From Actinomycetales bacterium (GTDB taxonomy: Bacteria; Actinomycetota; Actinomycetes; S36-B12; UBA5976): 64,000 nucleotides of DNA. The position numbers and the translations under genes were made by a program. Shown here piece by piece: positions 47,466 through 58,805 of this stretch. Location: NCBI GenBank assembly GCA_018969715.1, contig JAGWXT010000008.1, positions 1 through 64,000 on the forward strand. The letters are read 5' to 3'. Positions within the stretch are counted from its first letter, which is position 1; every line of letters starts with the position of its first letter. The notes beneath the pieces were generated by a model. That model searched no databases. It worked only from the letters and a program-made list of their open reading frames with translations, and was not told where the DNA came from.

Positions 47466-48653
47466 CTAGCCCCCGCTTGCACACTCCTCCGCCTGCTGCA
47501 GCTCATGGGCGTGACGTTGCTCCAATGTCGGCGTGTCCAACCAGCCCTGGGGCAGCGCCACCGGCCGGGCGGGGGTGGTGCGACCCCGCGGCTGCGCAAC
47601 CACGGCAACGGGATATGGCTGGTCGGCGGGGAGCGTGCCGAGCAGGTCGGCCAGCTCGGACAGGCTGCTGACCATCCCCAGCGCCCGGCGAGTCTGCGAC
47701 CCGACCTCGAATCCCTTGAGGTACCAGGCGACGTGCTTGCGGAAGTCCCGGCAGCCCCGATCCTGGCCGTAGCGCTCGCACAGCAGCAGGGCATGCCGCT
47801 GCATGATCGCAACCACCTCGGCAAGCCCCGGGTCACCGGGCGGTGGGGTACCGGTCAAGGCCGCCGCCAACTGGCCGAACAGCCACGGCCGGCCGAGGCA
47901 CCCGCGCCCGATGACGACGCCAGCGCACCCGGTCTGGGCCATCATCGCCCGGGCATCGGCCGCCGACCAGATATCGCCGTTGCCCAGGACGGGCACGCCG
48001 GTGCCTGACAGCAGTGCGACAAGGTCGGCAATCGCCTCCCAGCGCGCCGAGGGCGAGTACATCGCGGCCGCGGTGCGGGCGTGCAGGGCCACCCAGGACA
48101 CGCCCGCCGCTGCGGCGATGAGACCGGCCTGCCGGTAGGTCAGGTGGTCATCGTCAATGCCCATCCGCATCTTGACGGTGACCGCTGGTGGCGCCTCGCC
48201 CCGCTCATCGGCGGCACGGCGTGCGGCCGCCACTGCGGAGCGAACGATCGCGGTGAACAGGTCGGTCTTCCATGGCAGCGCCGCGCCACCCCCGCGGCGG
48301 GTGACCTTGGCCACCGGGCAGCCCATGTTCAGGTCGATATGGTCGGCCCAGCCGCGCTGGACCAGCAGGGTCACCGCCTGCCCGATCGTGACCGGATCGA
48401 CTCCGTAGAGCTGAATCGACGTGATCCCCCCTGGCGCCTCCGGGCGGACCATCGCCAGTGACTCCGGGTGGCCCTCGACCAGTCCTCGGCTGGTGACCAT
48501 CTCCGAGACGTACAGGCCAGCCCCGTACTCCCGGCACAGCCGCCGGAAGGCACTGTTGGTGATGCCCGCCATCGGTGCGAGTACCACCGGTACGGCGACC
48601 GAGAAGCGCTGCGTGTGCAGCCCCGGCGACGCGGGGGCCGCGACTGCCGTCAC
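47466..48653 (-). CDS. dusB: tRNA-dihydrouridine synthase
   Basis: LAPMAGITNSAFRRLCREYGA; DLNMGCPVAKV; VPVLGNGDIWS; CRDFRKHVAWYLKG. Confidence 0.93.
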   Translation of the reverse strand: MTAVAAPASPGLHTQRFSVAVPVVLAPMAGITNSAFRRLCREYGAGLYVSEMVTSRGLVEGHPESLAMVRPEAPGGITSIQLYGVDPVTIGQAVTLLVQRGWADHIDLNMGCPVAKVTRRGGGAALPWKTDLFTAIVRSAVAAARRAADERGEAPPAVTVKMRMGIDDDHLTYRQAGLIAAAAGVSWVALHARTAAAMYSPSARWEAIADLVALLSGTGVPVLGNGDIWSAADARAMMAQTGCAGVVIGRGCLGRPWLFGQLAAALTGTPPPGDPGLAEVVAIMQRHALLLCERYGQDRGCRDFRKHVAWYLKGFEVGSQTRRALGMVSSLSELADLLGTLPADQPYPVAVVAQPRGRTTPARPVALPQGWLDTPTLEQRHAHELQQAEECASGG

Positions 48654-49591
48654 GTGAGCAGGCGCCGATGATGGGCGACCATGTCGGCCATCCAGACCGC
48701 AAGCGGGGTGGTCGGCTGCCAGCCCAGATTGAGGGAGATCTTGGCGGGGGAGGCGCACAGCAGCGCCGGCTCCTCGGGTCGGAACAGGGCCGGATCAGAG
48801 GTCACGTGCTGCTGCCAGTCCTCGACACCGGCGGCGCGGAAGGCGGCCGCACACAGGTCGGCGACGGCAATCCCCTGCCCACCGGCGACGACGTAGTCAT
48901 CCGGTCGCTCGGCACCGGCCATCAGCAGCAGGGCGGCCATCGCATCGCCGGCATGGATCCAGTCCCGACGCACCCGCAGGTCCCCCAGGACGAGGGTCGT
49001 GGCCGCCCCGGCGGCGATCGCCGCGGCGCGGGCAGCGATCTTCGCGGTGACGAACGAGGTCGGACGGTAGCGCGACTCGTGGTTGAACAGGAGGGCATTG
49101 GCGACGAACTGCCCCCGGCTGCGGGCGAACCGTGCCACCTGCAGCGCGGCCAGCTTTGACACGCCATAGGGGTTCACCGGCCCCACCGGCGAGGTCTCCG
49201 TGAGCGGCATGACCGAGTGGGGATCGAGGACCTGGCAACTGGAGGCAACGATGATTCGGGCATCGGGTGCACACCGCTCGGCTGCGTTGATGACGTTCAC
49301 CGTGCCCAGCGCGTTGATCCGGAAGGTCTCCTCCGGCTCCACCCAGGACGTCAGCGGCGAGGATTGACCGGCCAGGTGGAACACGACCTCGGGGTTGGTC
49401 TGCTCGAGGACCTCCGCCACCCGGTGCCGGTCGGTGACATCGCAGCTGACGACCTCCGCCCCGGTCAACGGATGCCCCGCGGGCAGATCGGCCGCGCGGG
49501 TGGCCCCCACGACGCTGGCGCCGGCGGCGAGCAGGGCCTCACTGAGCAGCCAGCCGTCCTGGCCACTGACCCCCGTGATGAGCGCACGCAT
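48650..49591 (-). CDS. GDP-mannose 4,6-dehydratase/reductase-like SDR
   Basis: MRALITGVSGQDGWLLSEALLAAGASVVG; VASSCQV...NPYGVSKLAALQ; GDLRVRRDWIHAGD. Confidence 0.85.
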   Translation of the reverse strand: MRALITGVSGQDGWLLSEALLAAGASVVGATRAADLPAGHPLTGAEVVSCDVTDRHRVAEVLEQTNPEVVFHLAGQSSPLTSWVEPEETFRINALGTVNVINAAERCAPDARIIVASSCQVLDPHSVMPLTETSPVGPVNPYGVSKLAALQVARFARSRGQFVANALLFNHESRYRPTSFVTAKIAARAAAIAAGAATTLVLGDLRVRRDWIHAGDAMAALLLMAGAERPDDYVVAGGQGIAVADLCAAAFRAAGVEDWQQHVTSDPALFRPEEPALLCASPAKISLNLGWQPTTPLAVWMADMVAHHRRLLT

Positions 49592-49596
49592 ACCCG

Positions 49597-50997
<1,401 letters not shown>

Positions 50998-51125
50998 CGT
51001 CGTCGGACTCCCCTTCCCAGGTGGATCGCCGCTCACTCACAGGCGGGTGCATCCCCGACCATCCCACGCCCCCACCTGCCTCAGCGTAGCCACCGGGCGG
51101 GCCCGCCCATGGCAGGATCGCAGCC

Positions 51126-51422
51126 ATGACCTCCCCCACCCCGTCCTGGCGCAGCCGCCTGGAGGCGTCCTCGCGACCGCTGCTGGTCCGGATGGCCGCC
51201 CTGCCCCGGTGGGTCCTGCCGGTCGCCCTGCTGGCACTGCTCCTCATCGGCGTTCTCGTACCGTCCCTGCCCGGCACCCTCGCCCTGCTCCTGGTCACCC
51301 TGACGCTGCTGTGGCTGCTGCTGCTGTCATGGCCGGCTGTCCGGCCGACGGGACGGGTGCTGCGCATCGTCGTCATCGCACTGCTGCTCTACATCGTGGC
51401 CTCGCGACTGCTCACCACCTGA
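51126..51422 (+). CDS. small membrane protein (DUF6703-like)
   Basis: 98 aa with N-terminal basic segment and about 3 hydrophobic helices. Confidence 0.6.
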   Translation: MTSPTPSWRSRLEASSRPLLVRMAALPRWVLPVALLALLLIGVLVPSLPGTLALLLVTLTLLWLLLLSWPAVRPTGRVLRIVVIALLLYIVASRLLTT

Positions 51423-51456
51423 GTCGCGCCATGGGCCCCGCCGGGGGCCTGCCCGC

Positions 51457-52215
51457 TCAAGCCCGGGCGGAGCCGAAGCGTCGATCCCGCCGGGCGTACT
51501 CCTCAATTGCCTGCCATAGATGGCGACGGTCGACATCCGGCCAGAGGGTGTCAAGGAAGACCAGTTCGGCGTAAGCGGCCTGCCAGATGAGGAAGTTGCT
51601 GGTCCGCTGTTCCCCGGACGTCCGAATGAACAGGTCAACATCCGGCAGTTCGGGCTCATCGAGGTAACGGCGGATGGTCCGCTCGTCAATGCGATCGACG
51701 GCGAGCTCACCGGCCTGCACCGCTCGCGCGATCGCCGTGGTGGCATCGGTGATCTCGGCTCGCCCACCGTAGTTGATGCACATGTTCAGGACCATGCGCC
51801 GATTTGCGGCGGTGAGGCGCTCCGCCTGCTCGAGCTCGGACAGCACTGTCCGCCACAGGCGCTGCCGTCGGCCGGACCAGACCATCCGCACCCCCAGGTC
51901 ATGGATCTCATCGCGGCGTCGGCGCAGCACCTGACGGTTGAAGCCCATCAGGAAGCGCACCTCCTCCGGTGATCGCCGCCAGTTCTCGGTGGAGAACGCA
52001 TAGACGCTCAGGACGGCCACCCCGATCTCCAGGGCACCGTGCACGACATCGAACAGTGCGGTCTCACCCGCCTCATGACCGGCAGTCCGCGGCAGCCCTC
52101 GCTGCCGGGCCCACCGGCCATTGCCGTCCATGACGATGGCGACATGGCGCGGCACTGCCGGCGTCGGCAGGTGCGGCGGCCGAGCGCCGCTGGGGTGCGG
52201 CTGCGGGTCCGCCAT
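51457..52215 (-). CDS. uppS: isoprenyl transferase (undecaprenyl/decaprenyl diphosphate synthase)
   Basis: HVAIVMDGNGRWARQRGLPRTAGH; AFSTENWRRSPEEV; FIRTSGEQRTSNFLIWQ. Confidence 0.95.
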   Translation of the reverse strand: MADPQPHPSGARPPHLPTPAVPRHVAIVMDGNGRWARQRGLPRTAGHEAGETALFDVVHGALEIGVAVLSVYAFSTENWRRSPEEVRFLMGFNRQVLRRRRDEIHDLGVRMVWSGRRQRLWRTVLSELEQAERLTAANRRMVLNMCINYGGRAEITDATTAIARAVQAGELAVDRIDERTIRRYLDEPELPDVDLFIRTSGEQRTSNFLIWQAAYAELVFLDTLWPDVDRRHLWQAIEEYARRDRRFGSARA

Positions 52216-52943
52216 CAGCGCTCCACAAGTGCCAGGGATCGCAGGCCACGTTCCACATGCCAGCGCAGGTAGGCCGCAACGAGACCGCTGGCCTCCTGCC
52301 GCTGTCGGATCCCACTGGCCTCGGCATGCGGCCAGTCCCCGCTCAGCAGCGCTCCGAGCAGGGTCACGGTCCCCGGATCGGGATTGACCGCACCCGGGGG
52401 CCGGCAGTCCGGGCAGACGACGCCCCCGGCGGGCAGGGAGACCGCACGATGCGGACCGGGCTCACCGCACCGGGCACACTCCGCGAAGGACGGGGCCCAG
52501 CCGGCGACGGCAAGGCAGCGCAGCAGGTAGGCGTCGAGCACCAGCCCGTGCTCATGCTCATCGGCGGCCAGTGAGCGCAGTCCCGCCACGAGCAGGGCGT
52601 ACTGCGCCGGCGCTGGCTCCGCCTCCTCCGGGGTCAGGCGCTCGGCCGCCTCGAGCATCGCCTGGCCGGCGGTCCAGCGCGCATAGTCCCCCGACAGCCG
52701 GGCACCGTAGCCGTGAAGCAGTTCCACCTGGGTGACGATGTCGAGGCTGCGGCCCGTGTGGCACTGCAGGTCGACATGGCTGAAGGGCTCGAGGCGCGAC
52801 CCGAAGCGTGAGCCCGTCCGGCGCACCCCCTTGGCCACCGCCCGCAGCCGGCCATGCCCCCGGGTCAGCAGGGTGATGATCCGGTCGGCCTCACCAAGTC
52901 GGTGGGTCCGCAGGACGACGGCATCGTCGCGGTAGAGCGGCAC
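52215..52943 (-). CDS. recO: DNA repair protein RecO
   Basis: [52 protein letters not shown] zinc-like motif. Confidence 0.93.
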   Translation of the reverse strand: MPLYRDDAVVLRTHRLGEADRIITLLTRGHGRLRAVAKGVRRTGSRFGSRLEPFSHVDLQCHTGRSLDIVTQVELLHGYGARLSGDYARWTAGQAMLEAAERLTPEEAEPAPAQYALLVAGLRSLAADEHEHGLVLDAYLLRCLAVAGWAPSFAECARCGEPGPHRAVSLPAGGVVCPDCRPPGAVNPDPGTVTLLGALLSGDWPHAEASGIRQRQEASGLVAAYLRWHVERGLRSLALVER

Positions 52944-53015
52944 CCCGGCATTGTCCCCGGCGGACGCCGGCGGCCAGCCTCGGCGCACCGCTGGCAGCGC
53001 GTCTAGGGTGCGGTC

Positions 53016-54368
53016 ATGACCGGTGCCGGTCCCGCCGCCTCCGGCGGTTCCCCTGTTGACCAGTCCGCAGCCGGGCCCCCGGGCGATGTGGAGGTTCGGC
53101 GCCTCGGACGGCCTCCCGGCGGCGCCACCGACACCGGTGGGGTGACCTGGTCGATCCGCCTCGCCCCGGCAGCACTGCGCCGGATCCTGTTCGCCATCGT
53201 CCTTGCCGTCCTGCTGCTGCAGGGTGCGGCATGGACGCTCGTTCGGTTGCAGGACCTCATCCTGATCGGCCTGGTCGCCTGGCTGTTCGCCCTCGCAGTC
53301 GAGCCGGTGGTCCAGTGGCTCTCCCATCGCGGGATGAGCAGGGCGGCCGCCGCTGCGAGCGTCCTGCTGTCGATGCTGGCACTGCTGGCCGCCTTCCTCG
53401 TGCTGTTCGGCCAACTGCTCATCAGCCAGGCCATCGCTCTGTCCGGTGCACTGCCCACAACAATGCAGACGCTCATCGAATGGTCCAACCGAACACTGGG
53501 CACCGAGCTCACCCTCGATCAGGGCCTCACGCAGCTCGCCGGCGACCTCGGGCTGCTGAACCTCACCGCAGACCAGGCCAATGCCCTCGTCAGCGGCGTG
53601 GTGAGCGGCCTCACCGGTGCCCTCACCGGGACCTTCGGGGTGCTGCTCGGACTTGCCACCGGTGGCTTGTTCGCCTTCTACCTTTCCGCCGACGCGCCCC
53701 GACTGCGCGCCCGGCTGGCGAGCCTGCTGCCGCCACCGCGCCAGCGGGTGCTCGACACGGTCTGGCAGATTGCGGCCGGCAAGGCCGGCGGCTACCTGAT
53801 CTCCCGGCTCACCCTTGCATTCATCGCCGCCGCGGCCAGTGCCGTCTTCTTCCTCATCATCGACCTGCCGTACTGGCTGCCGCTGGCCCTGTTCAACGGC
53901 ATCGTCAGCCAGTTCATCCCCACTATCGGGGTCTACATCGGTGCCGCCCTGCCCGTGCTGGTGGGGTTCACCGAGAACCCCTGGAATGGCCTCATCATCA
54001 TCGTCTTCGCCACCGCCTACCAGCAGGTTGAGAACTACCTGCTGCTGCCCCGAATCAGCGCCTCCACCATGAACATCCACCCCGCAGTCGCCCTTGCCTC
54101 GGTGCTGGCCGGTGCCCTGCTCTTCGGCGTCATCGGCGCTCTCATCGCGATCCCGGTGGTGGCGGCGGTGATCGCCATCCTCGACACCTACACCCAGCGG
54201 CACGCCCTCGTGGAGGCCTTTGATTCGGGTGCGGGCCCATCCCCCGGCCCCGGCCAACCCCGGGGTGCGGGCCCATCCCCCGGTGCCGGCCAACCCCCGG
54301 GTGCGGGCCCATCCCCCGGTGCCGGCGCACCGCCCCGCCGCCGGTGGCTCAGAAGCCGAGGCGGGTGA
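53016..54368 (+). CDS. AI-2E family transporter with repetitive Gly/Pro C-terminal tail
   Basis: [52 protein letters not shown]; tail GAGPSPGxGQP repeats. Confidence 0.9.
   Translation: MTGAGPAASGGSPVDQSAAGPPGDVEVRRLGRPPGGATDTGGVTWSIRLAPAALRRILFAIVLAVLLLQGAAWTLVRLQDLILIGLVAWLFALAVEPVVQWLSHRGMSRAAAAASVLLSMLALLAAFLVLFGQLLISQAIALSGALPTTMQTLIEWSNRTLGTELTLDQGLTQLAGDLGLLNLTADQANALVSGVVSGLTGALTGTFGVLLGLATGGLFAFYLSADAPRLRARLASLLPPPRQRVLDTVWQIAAGKAGGYLISRLTLAFIAAAASAVFFLIIDLPYWLPLALFNGIVSQFIPTIGVYIGAALPVLVGFTENPWNGLIIIVFATAYQQVENYLLLPRISASTMNIHPAVALASVLAGALLFGVIGALIAIPVVAAVIAILDTYTQRHALVEAFDSGAGPSPGPGQPRGAGPSPGAGQPPGAGPSPGAGAPPRRRWLRSRGG
54228..54335 (+). repeat. 36-bp (12-codon) in-frame tandem repeat x3
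   Basis: Encodes [12 protein letters not shown] / [12 protein letters not shown] / [12 protein letters not shown]. Confidence 0.92.
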
Positions 54369-55314
54369 GGGCCGCCGGGTCCCGCTGCCAGTTCGCGGCC
54401 ACAGCCACGCGCAGCTCAAGGTGAACCTGCGCATCGAGCAGTCGCTCCAGTTCCGGCCGCGCGGTCGTGCCGATCTCCCGGATGCCCACCCCGCCCCGGC
54501 CGATGACCAGTCCCTCCTGGCTGCTGCGCTCGACGAGGATGCGTGCGCGCACATCGACCAGCCGGCGCTGCGGCGGACGATCCGGCCGCTCGGCGATATC
54601 GGTGACGGTGACCGCAAGGGAATGCGGCAGTTCATCGAAGGCCCGCCGCAGGGCGGCCTGCCGGATCACCTCAGCCACGCGGACGGGCAGTGGATCATCA
54701 CTGACGGTGTCCGCGGGATACAGGGCCGGGCCCTCGGGTAGGTGGCCGATGAGGACGTCGACCAGCCGGGCAACACCCATACCCGTGCGCCCACTGACCG
54801 GAACGATGTCCAGCCACCCGCGCCCGGCCTGATCGGCACACTCGGCGACCGCCACCAGCCGCGCGGCCAGCGCTGCCCGGTCGACTCGGTCCGCCTTGGT
54901 CACCACTGCCACCGCCGGCTCGCCCCCGCTCACCGGGCCAACCGGGCCAACCGGGCCAACCGGGCCAACCGGGCCAACCGGGCCGAGGATGCGCTCGATG
55001 ATCATCCGATCCCCCGGACCGGTGGCCTCATCGGCGGGCAGGCACACCGCGACGAGGTCAACCCCCGCCCAGGCGTCGAGCGCCGCTGCCGTGAGTCGCT
55101 GCCCCAGGGGGGTGCGCGGTCGATGGAAGCCGGGGGTATCCACGACGATGAGCTGCGCATCGGTGCGGGTGAGGATGCCGCGCACCGCATGCCGGGTTGT
55201 CTGCGGCCACCGGGATGCGATCGCGACCTGCTCCCCGACGATTGCATTGAGCAGCGTCGACTTGCCGGTATTGGGACGACCGGCGAGGGCAACGAAGCCG
55301 CAGCGATGGGTCAC
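54349..55314 (-). CDS. era: GTPase Era
   Basis: [43 protein letters not shown]-terminal KH region [26 protein letters not shown]. Confidence 0.94.
   Translation of the reverse strand: MTHRCGFVALAGRPNTGKSTLLNAIVGEQVAIASRWPQTTRHAVRGILTRTDAQLIVVDTPGFHRPRTPLGQRLTAAALDAWAGVDLVAVCLPADEATGPGDRMIIERILGPVGPVGPVGPVGPVGPVSGGEPAVAVVTKADRVDRAALAARLVAVAECADQAGRGWLDIVPVSGRTGMGVARLVDVLIGHLPEGPALYPADTVSDDPLPVRVAEVIRQAALRRAFDELPHSLAVTVTDIAERPDRPPQRRLVDVRARILVERSSQEGLVIGRGGVGIREIGTTARPELERLLDAQVHLELRVAVAANWQRDPAALTRLGF
54932..54985 (-). repeat. 9-bp tandem repeat x6 inside era (encodes (GPV)6)
   Basis: ACCGGGCCA x5 + ACCGGGCCG on + strand; translated [18 protein letters not shown]. Confidence 0.95.
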
Positions 55315-55667
55315 GCTGGGGACAGCACGTGGACGTGGCGGACCCGCCCATCTCGATCGAGCACGCCTACGGTCACCTCCGCGCTGCCCACCAACTCGGC
55401 CACGGCGGCGAGGTCCGTCGCCGAGGGGTCCGCCGAGCCGATCATCACGGCGGCGACCACCTCCCGGGCGCCGGCAGCCACTGCCTGCGCGCAGGCGAGC
55501 AGCAGCGCCCCGAAGTCGCAGCCGGCAATGGTCAGGGCCGGTGCTGCGAATGTGCGTCCGGTGTCATCCGCCACCGCCGCGCCCGCGGGCGCACCGATCC
55601 GCGCCTGCACCGTCCGGGCCAGTGCAAGCAGGCGGGGATCCGGCTGCCACCCCGGCGGTGCGGTCAC
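55311..55667 (-). CDS. cytidine deaminase-like protein (catalytic residues apparently lost)
   Basis: Fold-like pattern GAAVADDTGRTFAAPAL...LLLACAQAVAAGAREVVAAVMIG between era and corC-like gene; no HxE or PCxxC. Confidence 0.6.
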   Translation of the reverse strand: MTAPPGWQPDPRLLALARTVQARIGAPAGAAVADDTGRTFAAPALTIAGCDFGALLLACAQAVAAGAREVVAAVMIGSADPSATDLAAVAELVGSAEVTVGVLDRDGRVRHVHVLSPA

Positions 55668-56980
55668 GATCCCTCGACCGCGTCACCGCGCGGCAGGTCA
55701 TCGTCGGCTGATCCGGGCGACAGGTCAGACGTGCGCACGCGGGTGGCGAGCACGGTGGCCACCCGATTGCGGCGGCCGGCGCCGGCCTCGGCGCGGAACT
55801 CCCAGCCATCGATGCGGATATCCGAACCCGGGATCGGCACGCGGCCGAGTCGGACGGCGAGCAGCCCGGCGATCGTGTCCACACCTTCCTGCCCGTCAGC
55901 GGTGATCCCGAGCGCCTCCGCCACGTCCTCGACATGAGCACGTGCACTGAGCCGGTACTGGTCGTCGGCCACCCGCTCGATCTCCGGCGCCCCCGTGTCG
56001 TACTCATCGGCGATCTCCCCGACGATCTCCTCCAGCACGTCCTCAATGGTCACCAGCCCCGCCGTTCCGCCGTACTCATCGATGACGATCGCCAGATGGA
56101 CCCGCGCTGCTCGCATCTCGCGCAACAGGTCATCGGCCTGCTTGCTGTCCGGGACCAGGTAGGCCTCCCGCATCACCGATGCCACCGTCTGCTGCTCGGC
56201 CTCACGATCGGCGAACACCCGGGCGACGACATCCTTGAGGTAGACCACGCCGACCACATCGTCGATGTCCTCCCCGATCACCGCGATCCGGGAGAACCCC
56301 GACCGCAGGGCCAGGGAGAGCGCCTGCCGCAGGTGCTTGCCGCTCTCGATCCACACCATCTCCGTGCGCGGCACCATGACCTCGCGGACGAGGGTGTCCG
56401 ACAACTCGAACACCGAGTGGATCATCTGGCGCTCATCGTCCTCGATGACATCGTCCTGTGCCAGGTCGACGAGCTCCCGGAACTCCGCCTCGGAGGCGAA
56501 GGGTCCTGCCCGGTAACCGGGCCCGGGGGTGAGGGCATTGCCGAGGGCAACGAGCATTCGCGCAACCGGCCAGAGCACCGTGCCCAGGATCTCGGTAGGC
56601 CGCGCACCCCGGCGGGCGATCGCACCGGCATGCTGCAGGCCGAGGGTCTCGGGGGCGACTCCCAGCAGGATGAAGGCGATCACTGAGGCAAGGATGAGCG
56701 CGAGCAGCAGCGCCGCGGGCCGGTCGAGTGCGGTGTCCATCAGCAGGGCCGTGAGCAGCACCGTCACCGCCGAGCCCAGGATGAGCGCAAGCAGTTGCAG
56801 CACCGCGACATAGCGCGCACGATCGCCGACCAGCCGCTCCAGCACCCGCGCCCCCCCGGGGGAGCGCTGGCCGATCTCGGCGAGGACCGCCCGGCTGACG
56901 CGGGCCAGCGCGGTGCGCATCATCACCGCGAGGAAGCACACCACGGCCAGGGCGGCGATCACCAGCACGGTCGGGATCAT
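55664..56980 (-). CDS. hemolysin family protein (CNNM + CBS + CorC_HlyC)
   Basis: EDDERQMIHSVFELSDTLVREVMVPRTEMVWI; VVYLKDVVARVF; VHLAIVIDEYGGTAGLVTIEDVLEEIVGEI. Confidence 0.93.
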   Translation of the reverse strand: MIPTVLVIAALAVVCFLAVMMRTALARVSRAVLAEIGQRSPGGARVLERLVGDRARYVAVLQLLALILGSAVTVLLTALLMDTALDRPAALLLALILASVIAFILLGVAPETLGLQHAGAIARRGARPTEILGTVLWPVARMLVALGNALTPGPGYRAGPFASEAEFRELVDLAQDDVIEDDERQMIHSVFELSDTLVREVMVPRTEMVWIESGKHLRQALSLALRSGFSRIAVIGEDIDDVVGVVYLKDVVARVFADREAEQQTVASVMREAYLVPDSKQADDLLREMRAARVHLAIVIDEYGGTAGLVTIEDVLEEIVGEIADEYDTGAPEIERVADDQYRLSARAHVEDVAEALGITADGQEGVDTIAGLLAVRLGRVPIPGSDIRIDGWEFRAEAGAGRRNRVATVLATRVRTSDLSPGSADDDLPRGDAVEGS

Positions 56981-57420
56981 CGCTGCAGCCAGTCATGCAT
57001 CAGGCGCTCCTGCTCGGCGAACATGCGTTCCCTGCCCACATCATCGGCGTGGTCATGACCGATCAGGTGGAGCATGGCATGGGTGATGCGGAGGGCGCAG
57101 CGCACGGCAAGCGGTTCCGGCTCATCGGTGGCGGCGATGAAATCCGGGCAGAGCACGATCTCGCCCAGCAGGGGGGGTGGTGCATCGGGCGGCAGGCAGG
57201 CCCCGGCGGCCACCGGTGGGTCCATCGGAAAGGCCATGACATCCGTGGGCCCCGGCTCGGCCAGGTACGCCACGTGGATCCGCGTCATCTGCTCGGTATC
57301 GAGCAGGACGAGCTCGATGACCGTGGCCGGATGCAGTCCGAGCCGCTCCCGCAGCCAGTCGCACTGCTCGCCCATGCTCGCCAGGTCCGGCAGCACCGAG
57401 GAATCGGCGTCAGCGGGCAT
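56977..57420 (-). CDS. ybeY: endoribonuclease YbeY
   Basis: PTDVMAFPMD; GEIVLCPD; RITHAMLHLIGHDHADD; start uncertain (57420 or 57477). Confidence 0.92.
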   Translation of the reverse strand: MPADADSSVLPDLASMGEQCDWLRERLGLHPATVIELVLLDTEQMTRIHVAYLAEPGPTDVMAFPMDPPVAAGACLPPDAPPPLLGEIVLCPDFIAATDEPEPLAVRCALRITHAMLHLIGHDHADDVGRERMFAEQERLMHDWLQR

Positions 57421-58456
57421 GTCGACCCGAGCGGACTGGCTCCCGCGTCCCTTCCTCACCGGCATCGTGATGCTCATACGCGTCCACGATCCGGCTGACC
57501 AGCGGATTGCGCACGACATCCCGCGAGCCCAGGCGGATGAAGGCCACATCGGGGATGCCCTGCAGGATCGACTCCACCACGCGCAGGCCGGAGCGAGCCC
57601 CACTGGGCAGATCGACCTGGGTCACGTCGCCGGTGATCACCATCGATGAGCCGAAGCCGAGCCTGGTGAGGAACATCTTCATCTGCTCCGGGGTGGTGTT
57701 CTGCGCCTCATCGAGGATGATGAAGGCATCATTGAGGGTGCGCCCCCGCATGTAGGCAAGTGGTGCGACCTCAATGGTGCCGTTGGTCATCAGCCGGCCG
57801 ATTCGCTCCGGATCGATCATGTCCTGCAGGGCGTCATAGAGCGGCCGCAGATAGGGGTCGATCTTCTCCGACAGGGTCCCCGGCAGGAAGCCCAGGCGCT
57901 CGCCCGCCTCCACCGCCGGCCGCGTCAGGACGATGCGCGCCGTCCGCTTGGCCAGCAGGGCGTCCACCGCCTTGGCCACGGCGAGATAGGTCTTCCCCGT
58001 ACCGGCCGGGCCGATGCCGAACACGATCGTGTGGGCGTCGATCGCGTCGACATAGCGCTTCTGGTTGAGCGTCTTCGGTCGGATTGAACGACCCCGTGAG
58101 GTGAGGATGCTGGCGGTGAGGAGTTCACTCGGCCGCGGCTGGGGGCTGTCACTGCGGAGGATCTCGATCGCGCGCGCCACCGTCTCCGGTGACAGGGACT
58201 GGCCGGTGCGCAGGACGGCCAGCAGTTCCTCGATCGCCTGCTGCAGCAGCGCCACCTCATCGGCGCGGCCGGTGAGCGTCACCACATTGCCGCGGACATG
58301 GACGTCGACGGCGGGGAAGGCAGCCTCCACAACCCGGATCAACTCATCCGCGGCACCGAGCAGTGCCACCATCTGCAGGCTGGGCGGCACGGTGATGCAC
58401 CGGCGGTCCTCGTCCGCGCTGGGATCGGCCGCGGCGGCGGGATCCGAGCCCGTCAC
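57410..58456 (-). CDS. phoH: PhoH family protein
   Basis: [69 protein letters not shown]. Confidence 0.94.
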   Translation of the reverse strand: MTGSDPAAAADPSADEDRRCITVPPSLQMVALLGAADELIRVVEAAFPAVDVHVRGNVVTLTGRADEVALLQQAIEELLAVLRTGQSLSPETVARAIEILRSDSPQPRPSELLTASILTSRGRSIRPKTLNQKRYVDAIDAHTIVFGIGPAGTGKTYLAVAKAVDALLAKRTARIVLTRPAVEAGERLGFLPGTLSEKIDPYLRPLYDALQDMIDPERIGRLMTNGTIEVAPLAYMRGRTLNDAFIILDEAQNTTPEQMKMFLTRLGFGSSMVITGDVTQVDLPSGARSGLRVVESILQGIPDVAFIRLGSRDVVRNPLVSRIVDAYEHHDAGEEGTREPVRSGRHAR

Positions 58457-58460
58457 CGGT

Positions 58461-58805
58461 TCACCCGGGTGGCCATTGCAGCTGCCGACCCCCGAGGACA
58501 TGGGCGTGGACATGGCCAATCGTCTGCCCGCCGTCATCACCGGTGTTGAACACCAGCCGGAATCCCCCCGCACACCCCTCGGCGGCGGCGACGCGACCGG
58601 CCACGTCGATGAGGTGGCCGGTCAGGTGCGGCATGGCGGTGGTGAGGCTGACGATGTCGGGGTAGTGGCTGCGGGGGATGACGAGCAGGTGGACCGGCGC
58701 GGTGGGGGCGATATCGCGGAAGGCAAGCACCTGATCATCCGCATGGACGACCGCCGCGGGAATCGCCCCGGCGGCGATGGCACAGAACAGGCAGCCCTCC
58801 GTCAT
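58461..58805 (-). CDS. HIT family protein
   Basis: CLFCAIAAGAIPAAVVHADD; GQTIGHVHAHVLGG histidine triad. Confidence 0.93.
   Translation of the reverse strand: MTEGCLFCAIAAGAIPAAVVHADDQVLAFRDIAPTAPVHLLVIPRSHYPDIVSLTTAMPHLTGHLIDVAGRVAAAEGCAGGFRLVFNTGDDGGQTIGHVHAHVLGGRQLQWPPG

Noticed and set aside
52944-54635. Upstream half of the 806-aa ORF 52215..54635 (-)
   Set aside because: Antisense to the well-supported AI-2E transporter and low-complexity; only the RecO part (52215-52943) has recognisable protein motifs.
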